The translations under genes and the position numbers were made by a program. Below are positions 56,558 to 64,000 of a stretch of 64,000 nt of DNA, piece by piece (position 1 is the stretch's first letter; the number at the start of each line of letters is the position of its first letter). The notes below the pieces were generated by a model. That model saw only the letters and a program-made list of their open reading frames with translations. It was not told the DNA's origin and did not search any database. The DNA is taken from the NCBI GenBank assembly GCA_041920275.1, contig JAYRSE010000007.1, forward strand, positions 22,796 through 86,795, given 5' to 3'. This DNA comes from UBA12088 sp041920275. Its GTDB lineage: Bacteria; Patescibacteriota; Minisyncoccia; Phycocordibacterales; UBA12088.

Positions 56558-57820
56558 ATGGGATCGATACGAGAAAAAATATATCAACTCCTTCGCCGAA
56601 GCGAGAAATACACCAAAACAGACATGGTCTACCTGGTGCGCGGCGGCACCTGGCTCGGTGTCGGACAAGTCTTGACCACGCTTCTAAGTTTCACGCTCAC
56701 GGTCGCACTTGCGCATTTCCTTGCAAAGACCGAGTACGGCGACTATCGGTACGTACTTTCCGTATTTGCTATCCTCAGCGCCTTTACCCTCACCGGCATC
56801 AGTACTGCCATTGTACAGTCCGTTGCACACGGCTACGAGGGGGCACTGCGCCAAGGCGTACGCCTCACCGTGCGCTGGAGCATGCCTGCAGTCACACTCT
56901 CCCTCATTGGCGCCGGCTACTACGCATGGCGTGGTAACTTTTTTCTTGCGTCTTCACTCATGCTGGTGGCATGCATCATGCCCCTCATCCACACCTTCGG
57001 TCTCTATGCAAGCTACCTCAACGGGAAAAAGGATTTCAAACGCCTGAGTTTCTATAACTTCATAGACAATGCGGTGCCCATCATCGCAGTGCTCTGCTCC
57101 CTCATCTTCACCACGAACGTCCTTGTGCTCCTCGTTGTGTACTTTGCCTCAAGCACCCTTGTCGGTCTCGCTATGTACATCCGCACACTCGTGCACTACA
57201 AACCTGTCCAAAACGAGGACCCGGGACTGAAACGCTACAGCAAACGCCTGAGTCTTCTCAATATCGTTTCACTTGTCACCCAGCACGTGGACAAGGTTAT
57301 CGTGTACACCACAATCGGCAGTATCGAACTTGCGATCTACGGCTTTGCGATAGCCTTCCCCGACCAGATACGTGCACTCCTCAAGAACCTCACCACGCTC
57401 ATGGTACCGAAACTTGCCGAGCCGTCGCGGGCGCACGCACGTCTCGAGATAGGTCGAAAAACCCTCCTCTTGGGAGGAGGGCTTGTCGTCATAACGCTAG
57501 CATATATCGGGGTCGCGCCATTCTTGTACCAGATATTCTTCCCTCAGTACGCCACCGAGTCGGTCGGCTACTCAAGAATACTGGCACTCATGATACTCTC
57601 ATCACTCGTGGTCATCCCGACCGCATACTTCACGGCGCGCAAGGAAGAAACAAAACTCGCATCCGCAACTATCGGCAGTTCCCTGGCACAGCTTGCGATA
57701 CTCTGGCCAGCGGCACACTACGGGGGGCTCACCGGTGTCTGTGTTGCACGCGTCCTCTCATCCTTCGTGATGACGGGTATTTCATACCGCCTGCTGCGCG
57801 ATTGTCTGCAGAAAAAGTAG
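56558..57820 (+). CDS. Polysaccharide flippase (Wzx/MATE-like)
   Basis: A 420-residue membrane protein with about twelve helices, typical of polysaccharide-synthesis flippases: LVRGGTWLGVGQVLTTLLSFTL at the start, HFLAKTEYGDYRYVLSVFA, RLSLLNIVSLVTQHVDKVIVY. It moves lipid-linked sugars across the membrane for the O-antigen-ligase-like protein. The first 35 residues are a basic tail. ATG 56558 is preferred; an in-frame TTG lies at 56537. Confidence 0.85.
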   Translation: MGSIREKIYQLLRRSEKYTKTDMVYLVRGGTWLGVGQVLTTLLSFTLTVALAHFLAKTEYGDYRYVLSVFAILSAFTLTGISTAIVQSVAHGYEGALRQGVRLTVRWSMPAVTLSLIGAGYYAWRGNFFLASSLMLVACIMPLIHTFGLYASYLNGKKDFKRLSFYNFIDNAVPIIAVLCSLIFTTNVLVLLVVYFASSTLVGLAMYIRTLVHYKPVQNEDPGLKRYSKRLSLLNIVSLVTQHVDKVIVYTTIGSIELAIYGFAIAFPDQIRALLKNLTTLMVPKLAEPSRAHARLEIGRKTLLLGGGLVVITLAYIGVAPFLYQIFFPQYATESVGYSRILALMILSSLVVIPTAYFTARKEETKLASATIGSSLAQLAILWPAAHYGGLTGVCVARVLSSFVMTGISYRLLRDCLQKK

Positions 57821-57840
57821 TAGCGAGTGCCGGCAGATGC

Positions 57841-59517
57841 CTACTTCGGCACCATATACTTGTCTTGATATCGTTCGTACTCCCACGTCTTCCATGGCAT
57901 GAAGTCGAAGATGTCGGTGTGTGTGTCCATGGTCCCCGCGCTCAAGGGCGCCTGCTCATACACAACCACATGGTCAAACTCGTTCGCACATTCTTGCGTA
58001 TACTGCGACCTCTCTCTTAGATACGTCACATCCAAAAGTTCTACACCGTTCGGCGGTTCACTTTCGAGCAGTTGGGTCCACGTGGTCGCTTCGCGCTCCA
58101 CCGGGGTCAAGAACCTATGGTACGCCTCGTAAGTGTGCGGATGACCGAGCGGTCCGTGCTGTACGACCAATACTTCTGTACCGGGGTCTTCCTGTTGCCA
58201 TGCAAGAATACTTGCGACAACCCGCTTGTCCGGCGGACCGGCAAGCATCATACGCTCACGACCAATCAGATAGTACCCATTCACAAGAGATGCCACGATG
58301 CCCGTAACCACAATGAGTTTGTATCCCCACATGCGTAGACCACCCCGTGCGTGCAGATGCGCAAACAATCCCACTCCAAAGACTAAGAGGAGAGCGACAG
58401 TGGGCAACATGTACCTGCTTACGTGCTGTGTGGGAATGCTGAATACAAGATAGTGTGTAAGTGCGGGCAACACAATCACCGGAACCCATAGCTGTTCGCG
58501 CCACCAGAGACGTGGCAACCGGTAGATGACATACGCGAACGCAACAACCAGCGCATGCATACTACTGAGTATGACGAGCGCATACGGTACCAACGAGTTT
58601 GTTACACCACCGACCGAGGTCACATCAAGAATAGCACCCAGGTCGTCCAACGGCTCACCAATCCCTACCATACCAAGCATGCGTATGAACGCATAGGGAT
58701 GCCAAAACACAACAAGCGCACAGCCCGCACCATAGAGTGCCCCAAACCATGCAAACTCCTTCAAGCGTGCCACATCTTTCTTCAAGATCCATACCGCCAA
58801 GAGTGGTATCCACATCACCTGGTACATAATAGGCAGGTAGCTCACCCCGAAGGATATGATTCCCAAGATAACACTTGCGATCCAATACCGCTTGCGCCCC
58901 TCTGCTTCATAGATACGAAGCGCGCAGTACAACTGCCACAACAGCACCGTAACCACGACGACCCAATGTTTGAACAGTGCACCATAGGAAAAGTAGAGGT
59001 AGTTTGTGGCAAGCAACCCTGTGGCAAGCCACGGCAACCAAGGCGCACCGCTCGGATTCAGAGTGCGGGTGTGAAAGAGTGTGAACATGGCAATCAACCC
59101 GGCAAAACTTATGAGCGCCGCGATCACACGCAAAAGCACAATTACTCCACCCCAGTCCCACAGCAAAAAATCACGGTACTCGGCGGGACTACGTATCCCA
59201 TGCCACACAGCTTCCGCGACAAGGTCACCAGCTATTGCAGGTAAAGCAACGACCGAGAGTATCGGACCATAATATACGGATGTCTCGTTCCTCAGGCCGA
59301 GCGGGTTCATGTCCCGCAACATGAACAGCGCACCATACACCGGCGCTTGCTCATCTCCCACGTACGACATGTAGAGGGGTGTTTGTTGCGCCCCGTACGT
59401 GATGCTCCCCAAGTGGCCGAGGGCCCAAAGCCCTGCAAACACCACCACAAAGAGCACGTGTTGGTACCGCTTCACATACTGCACACACCCTGCAATGCTA
59501 TGGCCACCGTGTTGCAT
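57841..59517 (-). CDS. GT-C-like membrane glycosyltransferase, paralogue 1
   Basis: A 558-residue membrane protein with about ten helices. YMSYVGDEQAPVYGALFML after the first helix has the acidic pair of GT-C enzymes; HWVVVVTVLLWQLYCALRIYEAEG and GVSYLPIMYQVMWIP are shared in layout with paralogue 2. A soluble C-terminal part of about 130 residues follows. It presumably transfers a sugar from a polyprenyl carrier to a glycan. ATG 59517 is four bases after the stop of the upstream paralogue. Confidence 0.75.
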   Translation of the reverse strand: MQHGGHSIAGCVQYVKRYQHVLFVVVFAGLWALGHLGSITYGAQQTPLYMSYVGDEQAPVYGALFMLRDMNPLGLRNETSVYYGPILSVVALPAIAGDLVAEAVWHGIRSPAEYRDFLLWDWGGVIVLLRVIAALISFAGLIAMFTLFHTRTLNPSGAPWLPWLATGLLATNYLYFSYGALFKHWVVVVTVLLWQLYCALRIYEAEGRKRYWIASVILGIISFGVSYLPIMYQVMWIPLLAVWILKKDVARLKEFAWFGALYGAGCALVVFWHPYAFIRMLGMVGIGEPLDDLGAILDVTSVGGVTNSLVPYALVILSSMHALVVAFAYVIYRLPRLWWREQLWVPVIVLPALTHYLVFSIPTQHVSRYMLPTVALLLVFGVGLFAHLHARGGLRMWGYKLIVVTGIVASLVNGYYLIGRERMMLAGPPDKRVVASILAWQQEDPGTEVLVVQHGPLGHPHTYEAYHRFLTPVEREATTWTQLLESEPPNGVELLDVTYLRERSQYTQECANEFDHVVVYEQAPLSAGTMDTHTDIFDFMPWKTWEYERYQDKYMVPK

Positions 59518-59521
59518 GTTC

Positions 59522-61153
59522 TTATCGCAATCGCTCGTATCGAGGCATAAGCATGTCCCAATGCCACAACCTGAGTAGATTTTGGTCCATGTAGTCGAAC
59601 TGGTTGATCTCGGGCTCCCGGGGAATGACGTGCATGAAAACTGCGTCGTACCCATCGATACTTCCCGGGTTGGGTCCGTACTCTTGTGGCCACACGTAGC
59701 GCACATTGAGTGGCTCCACACCCTCCGGAAGAGCGGTCTCCATGATTGCTTTATACAGATTGGTGTCTTGCCTTCCCCGCTTTTCAATATACGCCGCGTA
59801 CGCCTCTTTGGTGTGCACGTGCCCGAATATGTACCCCTGAATCAGCGCGACCGGTGTATCGGATGTTTTCTGTGCCGCAAGAATTTCAGGCAGTACCACG
59901 TGCTCCGCTGGGCCCCGAGCGTATATGCTCATCCACCGTGCGATGTGTATTCCGTGATACAGCGCATAGAGAATGAACAACCCGGAGAGCACGATACCCG
60001 CCTTGGTAAGTCCAGGAGTCTGTTGGCGATACTGCATCCACGCAACAATCGTTGCAAGAAGTAGCATGAGTATCACCGGCAACATGTACCGACCTTCGTG
60101 ATGAGCGGAAGGTGCGAAGAGAAGGAGTGTGGTGATGGTGACAGCACCAAACATCCAAAGCCATGCAACATGCTTGCGCAAACCCGCACGGGAAAGCACA
60201 TAGAGCAGTACGCCAAAAGCAAGCACAAGAGGCGCGTGATTGAGTAATATTTCAGTGCCGTAATACCCCCACGAGGATGCCCCACCCGCGAGAGGATTTT
60301 GCGTTGTTCCCAGACCCCCCGCAGTTCCACTATTTAAACCAACGAAACCAAGTAATCTAAAAAATGCGTACGGATGCCACCACAAGACGAGCGCGCATCC
60401 TGCCGTGAAGCCCATTGCATAGCGATAGAGATGACGTCGCACAACCGTTTCGCCCGCACGCCACAATGTGAATGCGATTGGCAAAAATGCAACCATGTAC
60501 ATCGCACTGATGTAGCTTATTCCAAAACTTGCCACGGAAAGTGCGCCATGCATCCACCACAAAAAAGCCCGCTTTCCTTCCGTTTCTTTAATACGTATTG
60601 CAAGATACAGTTGCGCAAAGAGAATTACGAGTACAAAAAGCCAGTGTTTGAAAAAGTGGGAATATTGAAAATAGTAGTAATTCAGCGCCACAAGCCCAAC
60701 ACCAAATAATGCATAGCGTTGCACGCCAAGAGGGTTGAGTGTCTTGGTCATAAAGAGCAGATACAAAATGTACAGACCGAGCACAGACGCAAGCACGCTT
60801 GTAAGGCGTATCCCTACTACTATTCCACCCCAATCCCACAAGATGCTGTCGCGATACGCTTCCGCCGAACATGCTTTTTCGCTGACACACTTATATACAA
60901 AATCCCCTACCACCGCAGGCAGAGCAAGTGTAGCAAATACTGGGCCGTAGTAGAGCGTGGTTACATTGCGAAGTCCGAGAGGACTCTTCTCCTGAAGCAT
61001 GTGTAGTGCACCATTTACCGGCGACTGCTCATCGCCCACATAGGATTGATGTAAGGGAAGCTCGCGCGTGCCATAGGTGATGCCCACTGTATGGAGCGCT
61101 AGCCATCCGAAAACAAGAGTCCCCAGCAAGATCCTCTTCTTAAAAATTCCCAT
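59522..61153 (-). CDS. GT-C-like membrane glycosyltransferase, paralogue 2
   Basis: A 543-residue protein sharing with paralogue 1 the segments LHQSYVGDEQSPVNGALHML, SPLGLRNVTTLYYGP, ILWDWGG, TLNPLG, FKHW and WWHPYAFFRLLGFVG, a clear tandem duplication with strong divergence. Catalytic Asp probably in SYVGDEQ. The start at 61153 (MGIFKKRILLG) overlaps the stop of the methyltransferase gene (TAATG); an ATG 15 bases upstream is possible. Confidence 0.75.
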   Translation of the reverse strand: MGIFKKRILLGTLVFGWLALHTVGITYGTRELPLHQSYVGDEQSPVNGALHMLQEKSPLGLRNVTTLYYGPVFATLALPAVVGDFVYKCVSEKACSAEAYRDSILWDWGGIVVGIRLTSVLASVLGLYILYLLFMTKTLNPLGVQRYALFGVGLVALNYYYFQYSHFFKHWLFVLVILFAQLYLAIRIKETEGKRAFLWWMHGALSVASFGISYISAMYMVAFLPIAFTLWRAGETVVRRHLYRYAMGFTAGCALVLWWHPYAFFRLLGFVGLNSGTAGGLGTTQNPLAGGASSWGYYGTEILLNHAPLVLAFGVLLYVLSRAGLRKHVAWLWMFGAVTITTLLLFAPSAHHEGRYMLPVILMLLLATIVAWMQYRQQTPGLTKAGIVLSGLFILYALYHGIHIARWMSIYARGPAEHVVLPEILAAQKTSDTPVALIQGYIFGHVHTKEAYAAYIEKRGRQDTNLYKAIMETALPEGVEPLNVRYVWPQEYGPNPGSIDGYDAVFMHVIPREPEINQFDYMDQNLLRLWHWDMLMPRYERLR

Positions 61154-61881
61154 TACTTCTTTTTGCATACTGCCAAGATAGAGACTCCGAGAGGAAACGA
61201 AACATAGCGAAGGAGCTTAATTTCAAGGGAAAATATTTTATATAGCAACAAATTAACAAAACCATTCCTCGGCTTGTACTCATCAACAACCTTGTGTCGT
61301 ATTACCCTTGTCAAAAGCCGTGTTGCAAGAATAGGAAAAAATAGAATGGAGTTAAAATAAGAAAATTTTTGGATCGAGAATCCACCACTTTCAAGAGTTC
61401 TTCGAAACATTCTTTTTGTATACCGCCTCTTGTGTTGACTCACATCATCTGTCTCACCCCACAAAATCATAAGTGCAGGTACAAACAATATTGCAACACC
61501 TCCTGGCTTTAAAATTCTATAAATTTCTCGTGCTCCCAGAGTATCATTGTCAATATGCTCAAGCACATCAAGGCAAACCACGACATCAAAATAATTATCT
61601 TCAAAAGGAATGCTCGTTACATCGCCAATCTGCACATTTTGCAAGCCCCTTTCGTGACAAAATTTTACTGATTCTTCTGAAAAATCTACTCCATACACGA
61701 CACCCTTTTCACTGAGTTCATTCATGAGGCCTCCTGCGCCACATCCCACGTCAAGGATAGTCAACTCTCGGATACCTTTAGTGTGCCTTTTCAGTAAGTC
61801 TGCCACTAGGGCTCGACGAACACGATACCACCAATGGTGCATCTCGTGTTCATAAATATCTTTGTACACTTGTGTTTGCAT
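61153..61881 (-). CDS. Class I SAM-dependent methyltransferase
   Basis: A 242-residue protein. ILDVGCGAGGLMNELSEKG is the SAM-binding motif I, GVDFSEESV motif post-I and FDVVVCLDVLEHIDN motif II; a hydrophobic C-terminal segment (about 185-230) suggests membrane association. It has the layout of UbiE/COQ5-like enzymes in glycan clusters. The region is markedly AT-rich compared with the rest of the window. Its TAA overlaps the ATG of paralogue 2 and it begins nine bases after the next gene, so the three are one operon. Confidence 0.85.
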   Translation of the reverse strand: MQTQVYKDIYEHEMHHWWYRVRRALVADLLKRHTKGIRELTILDVGCGAGGLMNELSEKGVVYGVDFSEESVKFCHERGLQNVQIGDVTSIPFEDNYFDVVVCLDVLEHIDNDTLGAREIYRILKPGGVAILFVPALMILWGETDDVSQHKRRYTKRMFRRTLESGGFSIQKFSYFNSILFFPILATRLLTRVIRHKVVDEYKPRNGFVNLLLYKIFSLEIKLLRYVSFPLGVSILAVCKKK

Positions 61882-61890
61882 GATATAGGA

Positions 61891-62583
61891 TTACTTTTTT
61901 CTTACAACACAGTACAACAGTGAAGCTGAGTTTATCGCAAAAGGCAACCTGTTTACAATGATATCAATAAACTTAATCGGAAAGTATACAAACATCGAAA
62001 CATAGATAAGTAACCAATACAATTTTTCATTTCCAAAAGAAAAAATTGTAGCAGTCATATAACACAAGAGTGTGGTGAGAGTCGAAAATGGTCCAGATCG
62101 TACACCAATCTTAACTATCTCGAAATCTTTAAATGCGTCCTCTAGACCAACATGTGTCCAGCGCCGGTAATCTGAAGGTGATGCATGAAATGGGTACAAC
62201 AATGGGACACTAATATATCCATATCCGCCCGACTTTAAGATGCGAAATATTTCATCCACACACGCGTCCATGTTATACACATGCTCCAGGACTTCAGTAC
62301 TAATGATGCTGTCAACACTTTCATCTGAATAGGGCAATTTTGCCAAGTCACTCACAACATCCACCTCTGGATACTTTATAAAATCAACGTTTACAACTTC
62401 CGAAGATATCCTACGGTTTCCAGACCCAAGATTAAGACAAACTCCATCTTTGTGATAGAGTGAAAGAAACTTTTTCGGACCTAGACCTCCAAAATATAAG
62501 GGACCCAAAAATACATAGATAAAATAATAGAACTTTGGCCAGCGTTTAAGAAACTCCTTAACTTGTGTTGCTGGCTCTGTCAT
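61891..62583 (-). CDS. SAM-dependent methyltransferase, second
   Basis: A 230-residue protein. VCLNLGSGNRRISSEVVNVD is motif I/II, PYSDESVDSIISTEVLEHVYNMD is the acidic motif, and GGYGYISVPLLYPFHASPSDYRRWT follows, as in Methyltransf_11-type enzymes of LPS/exopolysaccharide loci. A C-terminal hydrophobic helix (about 178-200) may anchor it. Very AT-rich; co-transcribed with the neighbouring genes. Confidence 0.85.
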   Translation of the reverse strand: MTEPATQVKEFLKRWPKFYYFIYVFLGPLYFGGLGPKKFLSLYHKDGVCLNLGSGNRRISSEVVNVDFIKYPEVDVVSDLAKLPYSDESVDSIISTEVLEHVYNMDACVDEIFRILKSGGYGYISVPLLYPFHASPSDYRRWTHVGLEDAFKDFEIVKIGVRSGPFSTLTTLLCYMTATIFSFGNEKLYWLLIYVSMFVYFPIKFIDIIVNRLPFAINSASLLYCVVRKK

Positions 62584-62636
62584 AAACGCTTGAACTGTTT
62601 TGCTCGCAGTATCTAGTCACCAAGATCGCTATTCAT

Positions 62637-63452
62637 TTATTTCAATTTCCCTCCAAACTTCCACGAGTTTCCATTTCGCGCAATGACATATGTGCTATCC
62701 TGATCTATCTCCTCTCTGCTTTTGAGCCATGCTTCTATGGTGTCGCGCGGGATGTACGCCGTCTGTGGTGTAACCAACTGATCAAAGGCAACGTGTCGGA
62801 AAAAGGCAAACTCTCGCTTCCCTATCCAAAGCGCATACTCATAGAGAGGAAACTTTTGCAACATCGCACATCGTGGCAGGTGCTGCAATATTTTTGCGTA
62901 CAGATAAAAAGGGGAAACAAGCGGTGTCGCAATGAAATACTTTGTTATCCACCACGGGAGCTTCGATGCGCACTTCCGGATAGGATCCACAATGTGCATG
63001 ATCACCCAATTTCCCTCCCGGGCATACACCCAGCAGTGGAATCTTCCTCCGCGCTTCGTGTTACGCAAAACGGACTCGAAACCTTTTTCAGGGCTCTGCA
63101 AATGGTGCAACACCCCAATGCAGTATACCAAGTCAAAAGGGTGCTCGCCTTCAAAAGAAACAAGGTCCGCTCGTGTCACCTGCACATCCTCCCTTCCCGC
63201 CATATTCATCTCCGCTGTCGCCACTGAGTCGCCGAGGTCCACACCCTCAAGGAAGCTCGGCTTCCATTCCGCCATGTGCACCATGAGGGATGCATTGCCA
63301 CATCCGAGCTCTAGCACCCTTTTCCCCTGCACATCCTTTCGCTCGAGGGGTGCCATCCAATCCTCGAACTGTTCTGTGGTGTATACGCTCCCTTTCGGAA
63401 GGTTGTTCCACGAGGTGGCGAACGCCTGGGCTGTAGTGATGTCGTTTTTCAT
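62637..63452 (-). CDS. SAM-dependent methyltransferase, third
   Basis: A 271-residue protein from ATG 63452. ITTAQAFATSWNNLPKGSVYT at the start is a variant of the Methyltransf domain N-terminus, VLELGCGNASLMVHMAEW is motif I, GVDLGDSVATAEMN motif II, and FDLVYCIGVLHHLQSPEKGFE motif III. The later part (about 150-270) contains a membrane-proximal helical region. The frame stays open upstream for 142 codons of a membrane protein, but TGG-TATACT ends seven bases before ATG 63452, so the enzyme probably starts here. Confidence 0.85.
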   Translation of the reverse strand: MKNDITTAQAFATSWNNLPKGSVYTTEQFEDWMAPLERKDVQGKRVLELGCGNASLMVHMAEWKPSFLEGVDLGDSVATAEMNMAGREDVQVTRADLVSFEGEHPFDLVYCIGVLHHLQSPEKGFESVLRNTKRGGRFHCWVYAREGNWVIMHIVDPIRKCASKLPWWITKYFIATPLVSPFYLYAKILQHLPRCAMLQKFPLYEYALWIGKREFAFFRHVAFDQLVTPQTAYIPRDTIEAWLKSREEIDQDSTYVIARNGNSWKFGGKLK

Positions 63453-64000
63453 GCCCATCAGTATACCACCTGTCTCCGATGAATTAAAACGAAGTCTACC
63501 ATTCACCACTCTTCCACCTCTCCACCAGTCAACTATCAGCACTATTCCCGCACTTGCAAGCAAGAAAAGGTATGGCTCTGCCGGCAAGCGATATCTTGGC
63601 ACTGCAACCGGTCCCGTAAGAGACGCAAAATATCCAACCAACAATACCACCCCGCACAAAAAGAGCTTGAACAAGGTAGACTGCTTGCTCCACAGTCCTC
63701 GCAGGATAACCCATGTCACAAGCGCGTACATACACACCCACCCCACAATGTTGTTCGCAAGGAACAAAAAGAAATACCCGTCACGTGCAGTAGCCCTCTC
63801 CCACAGTAATGCGAAGAAACCGGATACGTCGAAAGTCGAGTTGAAAGGTACCCCAAACGTCCTCCCCGCACCACCCAACTAGGACACCTCACTGTGGATA
63901 ACGAATAATTCACTGGCCCGATAATAGTTCAGACACTGACGAGGAATGTCGTTCAGATAGGACTCTATCGAACGAAGCTCGCCGTCAGATACCGTGGCAA
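63453..64000 (-). pseudogene. Remnant of a GT-C/ArnT-like membrane glycosyltransferase
   Basis: 63453-63878 is in frame with the third methyltransferase and encodes four helices ending VAVPRYRLPAEPYLFLLASAG, the typical C-terminal helix region of dolichol-phosphate-mannose or ArnT-like glycosyltransferases. There is no own stop. In the same frame a TAG at 63879-63881 cuts it from upstream coding sequence (39 codons, starting ATVSDGELRS, open to the window edge). It therefore looks like the degraded 3' part of a larger gene that now reads into the methyltransferase. Confidence 0.5.
63460..63468 (-). promoter_or_regulatory. Extended -10 TGG-TATACT inside the membrane remnant
   Basis: Hexamer 63460-63465, seven bases before ATG 63452. 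A leaderless start of the methyltransferase. Confidence 0.6.

Noticed and set aside
62637..63878. A true fusion of a membrane glycosyltransferase and a methyltransferase
   Set aside because: A leaderless promoter sits just before the methyltransferase ATG and an in-frame TAG cuts off the membrane part, so two units with a decayed upstream gene are more likely.

Overview
The window looks like part of a Patescibacteria (CPR) chromosome, probably the Paceibacteria/Parcubacteria side, with fairly high GC (roughly 53-57% by eye). The evidence is indirect: a shortened UvrC and a SecA without its C-terminal zinc domain, a bS21-like protein, the order rpsU-like/ybeY/ftsA/ftsZ, a PIF1-type helicase with a C-terminal HTH, a GT4-GH57-DUF5752-GH15 glucan cluster, and TGA used only as stop. 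I found no rRNA, tRNA or CRISPR array.

Layout. 1-6.3 kb: the end of an ABC exporter, a secreted nuclease, a peroxiredoxin, a secreted orphan, SppA and pyruvate kinase. 5.2-9.4 kb: a minus-strand set of two glycoside hydrolases and an EamA-type transporter, split by a REP-associated transposase (RAYT) unit. 9.5-11 kb: small secreted proteins of unknown role. 11-22.3 kb: Ddl, the UvrC/UvrA/UvrB repair set, Tgt, a DsbB/thioredoxin-like pair and Pth. 22.4-30.4 kb: signal peptidase, a HisRS-like protein without catalytic motifs, bS21-like, YbeY, FtsA, FtsZ, thioredoxin reductase and a PIF1-like helicase. 31.5-38.2 kb: a four-gene operon of tandem ATP-grasp ligases, a MurL-like PP-loop protein, another ATP-grasp and a LysA-fold PLP enzyme. 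I know of no described pathway with this make-up, and it is the best candidate for a new system. 38.4-44.4 kb: a cation exchanger and the alpha-glucan genes. 45.3-50.4 kb: SecA, a histone-H1-like peptide with an unusual repeat-rich upstream region, MurB, a likely small RNA and an AbrB-like protein. 50.4-64 kb: envelope glycan genes (O-antigen ligase/TPR, flippase, two GT-C-like proteins, three methyltransferases) and a very large secreted LamG-lipase. The GC drops in the last part, especially 61.2-62.6 kb.

Gene expression. At least 14 mostly housekeeping genes have an extended -10 element (typically TGG-TATACT) ending only 6-10 bases before the ATG, so their mRNAs should be leaderless or nearly so. 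Small, often secreted or uncharacterised genes instead carry clear Shine-Dalgarno sequences. The window thus seems to use two initiation modes, and the promoter position helped decide many starts.

Mobile DNA. A 25-bp imperfect palindrome occurs four times: on both sides of the RAYT gene in opposite orientation, once inside the RAYT reading frame, and once alone 37 kb away. The right-hand copy now encodes the last residues of a GH1 glycosidase.
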